From Acidobacteriota bacterium (GTDB lineage Bacteria; Acidobacteriota; Thermoanaerobaculia; Thermoanaerobaculales; Thermoanaerobaculaceae): a DNA stretch of 64,000 bases. Location: contig JACQZW010000025.1 of NCBI GenBank assembly GCA_016213675.1, forward strand, positions 62,001-126,000. Direction: 5' to 3'. How positions within the stretch are numbered: the stretch's first letter is position 1; each line of letters begins with the position of its first letter. The position numbers and the translations under genes are program-made. This document shows positions 48,559-55,911 of this stretch, piece after piece. The notes under the pieces are model-generated. The model did not search any database. It saw only the letters and a list, made by a program, of their open reading frames with translations, and was not told the origin of the DNA.

Positions 48559-50256
48559 ATGGGCAGCGCGAAAGGAACGTTCGGGAAAGCTCGGAAGCGG
48601 CCGGCGCGCCGCTCCGGGCCGAAGGGTACGCGGCGACGGGCGGAGCGGGCCGAACGGGTGACGAAGGTGGGCGGAGACGCAGGAAAGAGGCGGAAGGGCG
48701 GACCGGCTGCCGCGGCTGAGGTGACGTTCCCGCTCCGGGTCGCCGCGATCGACGTCGGCTCGAACGCGATCCGCTTCCACGCCGCCGAGTTCGCCGACCC
48801 GTCGACGTGGACGGTCCTGGAGAGCGAGCGGGCGTCGGTCCGACTCGGGCACGATGTCTTCCTCACCGGCAAGCTGACGCGCGACGCCATGGATGGCGCG
48901 GTGGCGGCCTTCGCACGTTTCCGCGAGCGGATGAACCTCCTCGGGATCGCCCGCTACCGGGCCGTCGCGACGAGCGCGGTTCGCGAGAGCTCGAACGGCG
49001 AGCGCTTCGTCGAGCGGGTGCGCGACGAGGCCGGCATCGACCTCGAGGTCATCACCGGCACCGAGGAGGCCCGGCTGGTCCACCTCGCGGTCAAGAGCCG
49101 GATCCCGATCGCCGCGGAGCCGTGGATCCTCGTCGATCTCGGCGGGGGCAGCGTCGAGGTCTCGCTGGTCGACGTCAGGGGGATCATCTGGAGCGAATCG
49201 CACACCATGGGGTCGGTGCGGCTGCTCGAGGAGCTGGCCGGGGCCGGCCAGGAGCCGGGCCGGTTTCGCCGCCTGCTCGAGGAGTACGTGTCGACGCTGC
49301 GCATCCCCTCGGCCGCCCGGCACCGGGCCCCGGCGGGGTTCGCGGCGACCGGCGGCAACATCGAGGCGTTGGCCCGCCTGGCGGGCGCGGCGCCGGGTCC
49401 CGAGGGAGTCAGCGTGGTCGGGGTGGACGCGCTCGCCGCGGTGATCGGCACGCTGTCGCGGCTGTCGTACCGCCAACGGGTCGACGAGCTCGGGCTGCGT
49501 GAGGACCGCGCCGACGTCATCCTGCCCGCCGCCATGGTCTACGAGCGGCTGGCGCGGCTCGCCGGTGCCGCCGAGATCGCGGTCCCTCACGTCGGCGTCA
49601 AGGACGGCGTGGCGCTCGACCTCGTCGACGAGCTGGCCACCCGCCGCGACCACGCCGATCGCCAGACGTCGCTGCTCCGCGACGCGGCGGTCGACCTCGG
49701 CCGGCGCTACATGTTCGACGAGGGGCACGCGTCCCACGTGGCCGACCTCGCGGTGTCGCTGTTCGACCAGCTCCCCGCGTTGCACGACCTGGACGACGAC
49801 GACCGCCGCACGCTGATGGCCGCCGCGATGCTCCACGACATCGGCGCCTTCGTGTCGTACAAGCGGCACCACAAGCACTCCCTCTACCTGATCTCGCAGT
49901 CGGAGCTGCCGGGCTTCTCCGAGAGAGAGATGCTGGTGATGGCCAACGTCGCCCGCTACCACCGCAAGGGCGAGCCCGACTCGACCCACGAGGCATACGC
50001 GGCGCTGGACGGCGACGAGCAGGTCCGGGTGCGCAAGCTGGCGGCGATCCTCCGTCTCGCCGACGCCCTCGACCGCGAGCACGCGCACCGGGTGCGGCGG
50101 CTGCGGGCGGAGAGCGGCGACGGCGAGGTCTCGCTCCACCTGGAGGGCGGGGGCGACCTCCTCCTCGAGCGCTGGGCACTCGAGCGCAAGGGGGAGTTCT
50201 TCCGGCACGAGTTCGGTGTCAAGCTGAAGGTGACCAGCGAGGCGGGCGAGGCATGA
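48559..50256 (+). CDS. ppx: Ppx/GppA-type phosphatase with C-terminal HD domain
   Basis: 565 aa. The ASKHA-fold Ppx/GppA domain (~55-355) has VAAIDVGSNAIRFHAAEF, TSAVRESSNGERF, GTEEARLVHLAVK and the phosphate loop LVDLGGGSVEVSLVD. A C-terminal HD-type domain (~385-560) follows, with AAMLHDIGAFVSYKRHHKHSLYLI. This layout is that of exopolyphosphatases or pppGpp phosphohydrolases. The first ~50 residues are Lys/Arg-rich. The start is uncertain (ATG 48559 or GTG 48658). It overlaps the following kinase gene by 4 nt and leads a six-gene operon. Confidence 0.88.
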   Translation: MGSAKGTFGKARKRPARRSGPKGTRRRAERAERVTKVGGDAGKRRKGGPAAAAEVTFPLRVAAIDVGSNAIRFHAAEFADPSTWTVLESERASVRLGHDVFLTGKLTRDAMDGAVAAFARFRERMNLLGIARYRAVATSAVRESSNGERFVERVRDEAGIDLEVITGTEEARLVHLAVKSRIPIAAEPWILVDLGGGSVEVSLVDVRGIIWSESHTMGSVRLLEELAGAGQEPGRFRRLLEEYVSTLRIPSAARHRAPAGFAATGGNIEALARLAGAAPGPEGVSVVGVDALAAVIGTLSRLSYRQRVDELGLREDRADVILPAAMVYERLARLAGAAEIAVPHVGVKDGVALDLVDELATRRDHADRQTSLLRDAAVDLGRRYMFDEGHASHVADLAVSLFDQLPALHDLDDDDRRTLMAAAMLHDIGAFVSYKRHHKHSLYLISQSELPGFSEREMLVMANVARYHRKGEPDSTHEAYAALDGDEQVRVRKLAAILRLADALDREHAHRVRRLRAESGDGEVSLHLEGGGDLLLERWALERKGEFFRHEFGVKLKVTSEAGEA

Positions 50257-50933
50257 GGAACGACGACCGGATCCCCGGCAGGCTCATCGCCGTCGAGGGG
50301 CTCGACGGCTCGGGTAAGTCGACGCAGATCCACCTGGTCCACCAGTGGCTCCAGGGGCTCGGGCTGCGCGTGTTCTTCTCGGAGTGGAACTCCTCCGAGC
50401 TGGTCAAGGAGGCCACGCGCAAGGGGAAGAAGCGCCAGCTCCTCACCCCGACGACGTTCAGCCTGATCCACGCCACGGACTTCGCCGACCGCTACGAGCG
50501 GCAGATCCTGCCGATGCTCAAGGGCGGCTACATCGTGCTGTGCGACCGCTACATGTTCACCGCCTTCGCCCGCGACGCGGTGCGCGGCTGCGACGGCGCG
50601 TGGCTGCGCAACCTCTACGGCTACGCGCGCCGGCCGGACATCACCTTCTACTTCGGGCTCCCCCTCGAGGTGTCGCTGGGCAGGATCCTGGACGGGCGGC
50701 CGAGCCTGAAGTTCTTCGAGGCCGGGATGGACCTCGCGCTGTCGCCGGACATCACCGAGAGCTTCCGCATCTTCCAGGGCCGGGTCATGGCGCAGTACGA
50801 CGCGATGGCCGACGAGTTCGGCTTCACCCGCATCGACGCGACCAGGCAGATCCACGAGCAGCAGGAGGTCGTCCGCGACTTCGTCGCCGAGCGGATCGAC
50901 CTCGCGCGGTTCCACCTGAGGGCACGCCCGTGA
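50253..50933 (+). CDS. Thymidylate kinase-like P-loop protein 1
   Basis: 226 aa. The Walker A loop EGLDGSGKST occupies residues 15-24, and the DRY motif of thymidylate kinases appears as LCDRYMFTAFARDAV. The lid and base-contact regions (DILDGRPSLKFFEAGMDL) differ from housekeeping Tmk. It should phosphorylate a nucleoside monophosphate, or possibly another phosphate acceptor. It overlaps the Ppx gene by 4 nt and the second kinase by 4 nt. Its setting between Ppx and CHAD proteins makes a polyphosphate-linked role worth testing, but dTMP kinase is the default reading. Confidence 0.85.
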   Translation: MRNDDRIPGRLIAVEGLDGSGKSTQIHLVHQWLQGLGLRVFFSEWNSSELVKEATRKGKKRQLLTPTTFSLIHATDFADRYERQILPMLKGGYIVLCDRYMFTAFARDAVRGCDGAWLRNLYGYARRPDITFYFGLPLEVSLGRILDGRPSLKFFEAGMDLALSPDITESFRIFQGRVMAQYDAMADEFGFTRIDATRQIHEQQEVVRDFVAERIDLARFHLRARP

Positions 50934-51646
50934 GCACGCACCGCTGCTACGTCCAGCCGCCTCCCGGTGTGAACCCGGCAAAGCTCACCGGCACGCTGAT
51001 CGTGCTCGAAGGCCCGGACTCGTCCGGCCGCTCGACCCAGGTGTCGATGCTCAAGGCCTGGCTCGAGCAGCAGGGCTACGCGGTCGTCGAGGTCGGGCTC
51101 AAGCGCTCGCCGCTGATCGGCCCCGAGCTGGAGCAGGCCAAGAAGGGCAACGTGCTGTCGCCGCGCACGATGTCGCTGTTCTACGCGACGGACTTCTACG
51201 ACCAGCTCGAAAACCGCATCGTCCCGGCCCTGCGCGCCGGCTACGTGGTCCTCGCCGACCGCTACATCTTCACGCTCATGGCCCGCGACCTCGTCCGCGG
51301 CGCGGACCCCGCCTGGCTCGAGTCGCTTTACTCGCGGGCGCTCGTCCCCGACGCGGTGTTCTACCTCCAGGTCTCGCCGCGGAACCTCGTGGAGCGCAGC
51401 CTCAAGGCACACGCCAGCCTGGACTACTGGGAGTCGGGGATGGACCTCGGGCTGTCCCACGACTGGCTCGACAGCTTCGTGATCTACCAGCGCCGCATCC
51501 GTGCCGAGTTCGCCAAGCTGCAGCAGCGCTACGGCTTCGAAGTGGTCGGCGGCAACCGAGCGGCGCGCGCGATCCAGCAGGACCTCCGCGGCCGCGTCGG
51601 GCGGGTGCTCGGAAACGGCGGGGAGCAGAAGGGAGCGCAGCGATGA
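50930..51646 (+). CDS. Thymidylate kinase-like P-loop protein 2, with Arg in the Walker A motif
   Basis: 238 aa and clearly a diverged copy of the preceding protein (shared TMSLFYATDF, LADRYIF, MARDLVRG and SGMDLGLS patterns). The Walker A loop reads EGPDSSGRST, with Arg34 where the ATP-binding Lys is almost invariant. The DRY motif is intact. The change may lower or alter nucleotide binding, suggesting a regulatory partner of copy 1 in a heterodimer. GTG start overlaps the upstream TGA, and its own stop overlaps the next gene. Confidence 0.82.
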   Translation: MSTHRCYVQPPPGVNPAKLTGTLIVLEGPDSSGRSTQVSMLKAWLEQQGYAVVEVGLKRSPLIGPELEQAKKGNVLSPRTMSLFYATDFYDQLENRIVPALRAGYVVLADRYIFTLMARDLVRGADPAWLESLYSRALVPDAVFYLQVSPRNLVERSLKAHASLDYWESGMDLGLSHDWLDSFVIYQRRIRAEFAKLQQRYGFEVVGGNRAARAIQQDLRGRVGRVLGNGGEQKGAQR

Positions 51647-52071
51647 CGCGCGGCATCGGATCGGGGACGGGCAGGGCCGGCAAGGTGGCCGAGGGCGCCG
51701 AGGACGGCGGCGAGGCCGAGGTCGCGGCTGCCGCGGCCGCGACCGGGCGCGGAGCGAGGCCGGCGAAGCGGGGCGACGAGCTGCGCCAGTCCCTCGTCGT
51801 CGAGCTGCACACCCTGCGGCTGCAGGCCCAGGACGCGGTCGAGCAGTACACCCTGCGGGTCAACGCCCAGCTCGCCGAGGTGCTGCGGCTCGCCGAAGGT
51901 GAGGGGACGGCGGGCGAGAAGCCCCGCCGGCTGCCGGCCAAGCTCGCCGCGGCGATGCTCGCACAGCTCCGTGACGTCAAGCTCAAGCCCAAGAAGGGGC
52001 GGGCCAAGGACCTGGTGAGGATCCAGGAGCTGGTCGAGGAGCTGGTCGGACAGCTTCCGCACCAGGAGTGA
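51643..52071 (+). CDS. Small helical protein of unknown function in the Ppx-CHAD operon
   Basis: 142 aa. The first ~40 residues are Gly/Ala-rich and probably disordered. Residues ~45-85 form a helix (DELRQSLVVELHTLRLQAQDA), and ~100-142 a second with many Lys/Arg (AAMLAQLRDVKLKPKKGRAKDLVRIQ). There are no Cys and no membrane segment. I do not recognise a family. The basic second half could bind an anionic polymer such as polyphosphate, which its neighbours might handle; that is speculation. It overlaps the kinase gene by 4 nt and ends 22 nt before the CHAD gene. Confidence 0.7.
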   Translation: MTRGIGSGTGRAGKVAEGAEDGGEAEVAAAAAATGRGARPAKRGDELRQSLVVELHTLRLQAQDAVEQYTLRVNAQLAEVLRLAEGEGTAGEKPRRLPAKLAAAMLAQLRDVKLKPKKGRAKDLVRIQELVEELVGQLPHQE

Positions 52072-52093
52072 CGGCGGCGCCGGGAGCGCGGGC

Positions 52094-53599
52094 GTGGACA
52101 AACCCGGCTGCACCTTCCTCGTCCCCCCCCGACTCTCGGAGGACCGCGTGCGCGCGGCCCTCGGCGCCCTCGGCTGGCAGGTTTCCGAGGCCGCGCCGGC
52201 CCGCCGCCACGACACCTTCGTCGACACCCACGACGGGCACCTGGCCCGCGCCGGGCTGCAGCTCCGCCGGTGCCGCGAGCGCCGCCGGTGGGAGCTCTTC
52301 GGCGCGGACGAGCTGCTGGTCGAGCGGGGAACGGCCGCGGGCCCGACCCGGGGCGCGGTCGCGCGGCGGGTCGCCGAGGTAGCCGGCGACGCCCGTCTCC
52401 TGCCCCTCCTCGAGGTCCGAGGTACCGGCCGAGCGGTGCGGTTGGGCGGGCCGGGCGGCCCGGTCGATGCGGCGTTCGAGACGTGGCGGCTCTGCGACCC
52501 GCTCGGGCGTTGTGCCGAGAAGGAACTGCGGGTCCTCACCCTCGCCCCGAGCGCCGGGGAGCAGGTCGGGCGCCTGGCCGAGTCGCTCCGCCGCCTCGCC
52601 GGCCTCGAGCCGGTCACGGACGTCGTGGCCGAGGGGCTGCGCCGGCTCGGACTGCCGCGGCCCGGCGCGCCGCTCCCGCCCGGGCTGCGCGTCACGGCGG
52701 AGGACCCGCCGCCCGAGGTCGTCCGCAAGGTGCTCGCCAGGCAGGCCCTCGCGCTGCGCACCAACGTCGACGGTGCCGCCCTCGACCTCGACCCGGAGTT
52801 CGTCCACGACCTGCGCGTGGCGACCCGCCGCTCGCGAGCCGCGCTCCGGCTCTTCCGCCCGCTCCTCGCCGAGGAGAGCGTCACCGCGCTCCGGGCCGAG
52901 CTGACCTGGGCCGCCGGGGTGCTCGGCGCCGTACGCGACCTCGACGTCCTGCTCGACCGGCTGCGCGGGCAACTGGCGCGGACCGGCGTCCCGCGATCGG
53001 CGGCGAGGTGGGTCCTCGGGCGGCTCGAGCGCGAGCGCCGCGCGGCGCTGGCCGCGCTCGTCGAGGCACTCCGGTCGTCGCGGTTCGCGGCGCTCGTCGA
53101 GGCGCTCGACGCGGTGAAGGCATCGCCGCCGGACGGCTGGCCGGCGACTGCGGCCAACTGGGGCGCCGCCGCGATCCGCCGCGCGGCCCGCCGCGTCGGA
53201 AGCTGGCAGGCGGCGGCCGGCGAGCCGACGGGGGCGGAGCTGCACCGCCTGCGCATCGCGTTCAAGCGCTTCCGCTACACCTGCGAGTTCTTCGCCGACG
53301 CGCTCGGCGACGAGGTGCGCGAGGCGATCCGCGAGCTGGTGCGCTTCCAGGACATCCTCGGCGCCCACCAGGACGCCGTGGTCGCGCTCCACCGCCTCGA
53401 CGGGCTGGTCGGCGCCGCGGCGAGGTCGGGGGCGAGGCCGGCTCTGCTCGTCGCGCTCGGGGCGCTGCAGCAGGTCCAGCGTGAGGAGGCGATCGGCCGG
53501 CGCGACGCATTCGCCAGGGCCTGGCCGCGGCTGCCGAAGCGGCTGCGGCGGCTGCGTCGCGGGCTGCGCCGGCCGGGCAGCGATGACGAAGGGAGCTGA
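52094..53599 (+). CDS. CYTH/CHAD-domain protein
   Basis: 501 aa. The N-terminal ~190 residues look like a degenerate CYTH triphosphate-tunnel fold (DTFVDTHDGHLARAGLQLR, then KELRVLTL). The C-terminal ~290 residues are the CHAD helical domain, with VHDLRVATRRSRAALRLF and LHRLRIAFKRFRYTCEFF, its two paired Lys/Arg/His motifs. CHAD domains bind inorganic polyphosphate. Fused CYTH-CHAD proteins are common, and the linked Ppx gene fits polyphosphate handling. GTG start. The conserved ExExK motif of active CYTH enzymes is not clear at the start, so triphosphatase activity may be lost. Confidence 0.88.
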   Translation: MDKPGCTFLVPPRLSEDRVRAALGALGWQVSEAAPARRHDTFVDTHDGHLARAGLQLRRCRERRRWELFGADELLVERGTAAGPTRGAVARRVAEVAGDARLLPLLEVRGTGRAVRLGGPGGPVDAAFETWRLCDPLGRCAEKELRVLTLAPSAGEQVGRLAESLRRLAGLEPVTDVVAEGLRRLGLPRPGAPLPPGLRVTAEDPPPEVVRKVLARQALALRTNVDGAALDLDPEFVHDLRVATRRSRAALRLFRPLLAEESVTALRAELTWAAGVLGAVRDLDVLLDRLRGQLARTGVPRSAARWVLGRLERERRAALAALVEALRSSRFAALVEALDAVKASPPDGWPATAANWGAAAIRRAARRVGSWQAAAGEPTGAELHRLRIAFKRFRYTCEFFADALGDEVREAIRELVRFQDILGAHQDAVVALHRLDGLVGAAARSGARPALLVALGALQQVQREEAIGRRDAFARAWPRLPKRLRRLRRGLRRPGSDDEGS

Positions 53600-53601
53600 C
53601 G

Positions 53602-53943
53602 ATGACGGGTCGCGGATCGACGGTGCTGTTCATCGGGATCGCCGGGTCGGTGCTGGCCATCGACCGGCCCACCGGCACCGAGCTGTGGCGCCGGCGCCTC
53701 AAGGGCACGGCGTCGTTCACGACCGTCCTGCTCGAGGACGGCATGCTCTTCGCCGGGACGGGCGGCGAGCTCTACCGCCTCGACCCCGCGACCGGCGAGG
53801 TGCTGTGGCACAACCGGCTCAAGGGGCTCGGCATGGGCCTGGTCGCCTTTGCCTCCGGCCCCTCGGTCGCCGCCGCGGTCGCCGCCCAGCAGGCCGCCGA
53901 GGCCGCGGCAGCCGCCGCCGCCACGCCAGCCGCGGCGACGTAG
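53602..53943 (+). CDS. Small PQQ-type beta-propeller repeat protein
   Basis: 113 aa with two PQQ-like blades: VLFIGIAGSVLAIDRPTGTELWRRRLKG and MLFAGTGGELYRLDPATGEVLWHNRLKG. A full propeller needs seven or eight blades, so this must oligomerise or is a remnant. A low-complexity Ala tail (~85-113) follows. No signal peptide. It starts 3 nt after the CHAD stop, so it is the last gene of that operon. Possible roles are a scaffold or a binding partner; no enzyme activity is expected. Confidence 0.78.
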   Translation: MTGRGSTVLFIGIAGSVLAIDRPTGTELWRRRLKGTASFTTVLLEDGMLFAGTGGELYRLDPATGEVLWHNRLKGLGMGLVAFASGPSVAAAVAAQQAAEAAAAAAATPAAAT

Positions 53944-54065
53944 CCCGCCGGCATCCACGGGGCCGTCGCGATCACCAACGTGCGTTGCGGCCGCCGGCGC
54001 CTTCCCTCGAGGAGGCCGGGGTGCGAGAATCAGGGCCTGAAGCCGGGGCTGACAGGGGGAGAACG

Positions 54066-54533
54066 ATGAGGGTCCACATGCTCATGCTCGTGGCCAATGT
54101 CGCCGTCGCGACGTCGGCGATGGCGGTGGAGCTGCCGAAGGACGTCACGACCGCCGACGTGTGTGCCGTCGTCCCCGGCGCGGAGGTCGCCAAGGCGCTG
54201 GGCGGCACGCTCACCGAGGCGCTGCTGGTCCGCCCCGGCGGCGACCACGCCCGCTGTCGCTACACGGTCGAGACCGAGGCCGGCGGGCCCGCGGTCGTGA
54301 TCGTATGGCTCCACGCGGCGGGCGACTTCGACGACCTGCGCGCGGTCTTCGAGGACCCGGTCACGCCGGTCGAAGGGCTCGGCGACGCCGCGTTCGTCGC
54401 CGTCGATCCGGAGTCTGCGCGCCACGACCTCTTCGTCCTGCTGCGCGGCGTCGCTGCCGTCGAGGTCACCGGCCCGACCGCCACCGGCGTGCGCGCCGTC
54501 GCGGCGGTGGCGGTCCGCGCCGTGCGGCGCTGA
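54066..54533 (+). CDS. Small secreted protein, DUF3558-like
   Basis: 155 aa. Signal peptide (MRVHMLMLVANVAVATSAMA) then a single compact domain with two Cys (DVCAVVPGAEVAKALGG, DHARCRYTVE), which could form a disulfide. The layout resembles the DUF3558 lipoprotein family of actinobacteria, but there is no lipobox Cys. GGGGGAGAAC precedes the ATG. It follows the PQQ protein after 122 nt and is probably transcribed separately. Function unknown. Confidence 0.65.
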   Translation: MRVHMLMLVANVAVATSAMAVELPKDVTTADVCAVVPGAEVAKALGGTLTEALLVRPGGDHARCRYTVETEAGGPAVVIVWLHAAGDFDDLRAVFEDPVTPVEGLGDAAFVAVDPESARHDLFVLLRGVAAVEVTGPTATGVRAVAAVAVRAVRR

Positions 54534-54546
54534 CCGGGAGGATCGG

Positions 54547-54684
54547 GTGGCCCCTGTGCACCACGGTTTCTTCTGCGTCCTCGAGAGGTTCCAGGAGTCA
54601 CCCGACGTGCTCTACGCCCTCGAATCCGAGCCTAGCCTGGTGCGCCGCGGCGAAGCCCCGTGGGGACGGGAGATCGAGCCGTGA
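54547..54684 (+). CDS. Possible 45-residue small protein
   Basis: A short frame from GTG 54547 to TGA 54684, with GGGAGG 5 nt upstream, encoding a mixed-charge peptide with no membrane segment (VLERFQESPDVLYALESEPS). It lies between two small secreted or membrane proteins. Only the ribosome binding site and frame support it. Confidence 0.3.
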   Translation: MAPVHHGFFCVLERFQESPDVLYALESEPSLVRRGEAPWGREIEP

Positions 54685-54761
54685 CGCCGCCGCGTGCCTC
54701 TGCGCGCCGTGGCAGCCCACGTGTGGACAGTGCAAAACTCGTCGGCCCTGGCACCCATCGA

Positions 54762-55166
54762 ATGAGCAGGACACCCATGAAAGGCTACTTGTCTCGTCGC
54801 CGTGTGGCCGTGCTCCTCGCCGTGGCAGGTCTCGCATGGATGGGCGTCTGCGTGCTTGTCGTTCGGAACTACCCAAGGTGGGTGCTCGAGGGCACGGTCG
54901 GATTCGTGGTTTCGCATGGGCCGCTGGTAGACACGACGTACTACGCCCCCGGCTACTCGGACAGGGCGTTCCTGAAGGTGAAGCCCGGCATGTCCTGCGG
55001 GGAGGTCGAGGCGCTACTCGGTCGCCCTCTTAAGGTGCACGAATCCGAGGGTGAGCAGGCCTGGCTCTACAGTTCGCGCCGGAAGGACACTTCCTACCAC
55101 GAGCGTGTCGTGCGCCTCAGGGACTGCAAGGTGACCCGGAGGCTCTCGGGGTACTACGTTGACTAG
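54762..55166 (+). CDS. Membrane-anchored BamE/SmpA-like small protein
   Basis: 134 aa. A single N-terminal membrane segment (RRVAVLLAVAGLAWMGVCVLVV) is followed by an extracytoplasmic domain. It has the pattern FLKVKPGMSCGEVEALLGRPLKVHE and QAWLYSS, which is the BamE/SmpA-type fold seen in OmlA-like lipoproteins (V-x-G-M-x-x-x-(E)V-x-x-L-L-G-x-P, then W-x-Y). It lacks a lipobox. GC and codon use are lower than in flanking genes, hinting at transfer. ATG 54777 is an alternative start. Confidence 0.6.
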   Translation: MSRTPMKGYLSRRRVAVLLAVAGLAWMGVCVLVVRNYPRWVLEGTVGFVVSHGPLVDTTYYAPGYSDRAFLKVKPGMSCGEVEALLGRPLKVHESEGEQAWLYSSRRKDTSYHERVVRLRDCKVTRRLSGYYVD

Positions 55167-55267
55167 CAGTCGCTTTCGCCTCGCCATAACGCCCAGGCAC
55201 ATTGGCTTCCTCCGACCGAGATGGCCAGGCACCTGGGCGGACGAGTCTTGCCCTTCTGTGAACGCGA

Positions 55268-55606
55268 TCAGTCGTCGCCCGGCGAACGGCGACTCGACTG
55301 ACGACGAGGCCGAGGCCCGGGCTTCGGCTCCGCGACTCGTGCGGGTGCGCGGCTGACAAGCGGGTACTTGTCGGGGTGCTCGATTGAGTCCACGGCGAGG
55401 TCGACGTCAAGCTGCGGCCAGTACAGGTGATCCCCGTGGGACAGCGTGACATCGAGCAGATGCCCGATCGGCGCTTCCTTGAACCAGGGAAACTCGGCGA
55501 ACGGCACGAACAGCTCCCTCTCACCGAGCCACAGCCAAAAGCCGTGCCGGGAGACGTTGGTGACTTCAACCGCCGAAGTGCTCGTTCCACGCTGCGCGGA
55601 TCTCAC
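55268..55606 (-). CDS. DUF2442 protein, partner of a DUF4160 protein
   Basis: 112 aa. The core EVTNVSRHGFWLWLGERELFV and LDVTLSHGDHLYWPQLDVDL is the DUF2442 pattern with HPDKYPLVS near the end. The GTG start at 55606 gives the RGTSTSAVEVTN opening seen in family members. It overlaps the upstream DUF4160 gene by 41 nt, so they form a translationally coupled pair. DUF4160/DUF2442 pairs are often described as toxin-antitoxin-like, but activity is unproven. The Arg/Pro-rich last ~20 residues look unstructured. Confidence 0.75.
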   Translation of the reverse strand: MRSAQRGTSTSAVEVTNVSRHGFWLWLGERELFVPFAEFPWFKEAPIGHLLDVTLSHGDHLYWPQLDVDLAVDSIEHPDKYPLVSRAPARVAEPKPGPRPRRQSSRRSPGDD

Positions 55607-55805
55607 GCTCGTGCTCCCTGATCGCCCGTAGTGCCGCGCGGAGGTCGCGGGCACCGAGTCCGTGGTCCTCCGCGAGCTCGACGGCCGGATCGAGCCATAC
55701 CTTGGCCTCGCCGGAAGGCCCCTCGACATGGACGTGCGCGCGGGGCTCCTCCCGTGAGAAGAAGTAGAACCGGAGATGGCCTACGCGGAGCACCGTCGGG
55801 CTCAC
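55566..55805 (-). CDS. DUF4160 protein, putative toxin-antitoxin-like partner
   Basis: 79 aa, the usual family size. PTVLRVGHLRFYFFSREEPRAHVHVEGPSGEAKVWLDP is the DUF4160 signature, including HVHVEG. AWNEHFGG ends the protein as in relatives. The GTG start at 55805 follows the expected first residues. It precedes the DUF2442 gene in the same operon. No third component is nearby. Confidence 0.8.
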   Translation of the reverse strand: MSPTVLRVGHLRFYFFSREEPRAHVHVEGPSGEAKVWLDPAVELAEDHGLGARDLRAALRAIREHEREIRAAWNEHFGG

Positions 55806-55867
55806 TCGTGCAGCCTATCACCCGGCGCAAGCTCGCCGGGAACGCGCTGCGGCGCGGCACGATCGGG

Positions 55868-55873
55868 TAGACT
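55868..55873 (+). promoter_or_regulatory. -10-like TAGACT for the acyl-CoA synthetase gene
   Basis: TAGACT lies 38 nt before GTG 55912. A perfect stem GAGACCG-GGC-CGGTCTC (55885-55901) follows in the leader, just ahead of the GGGAGG ribosome binding site, and could be an operator or affect translation. Confidence 0.4.
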
Positions 55874-55911
55874 CGCGAAGCGCTGAGACCGGGCCGGTCT
55901 CGGGAGGTCAC

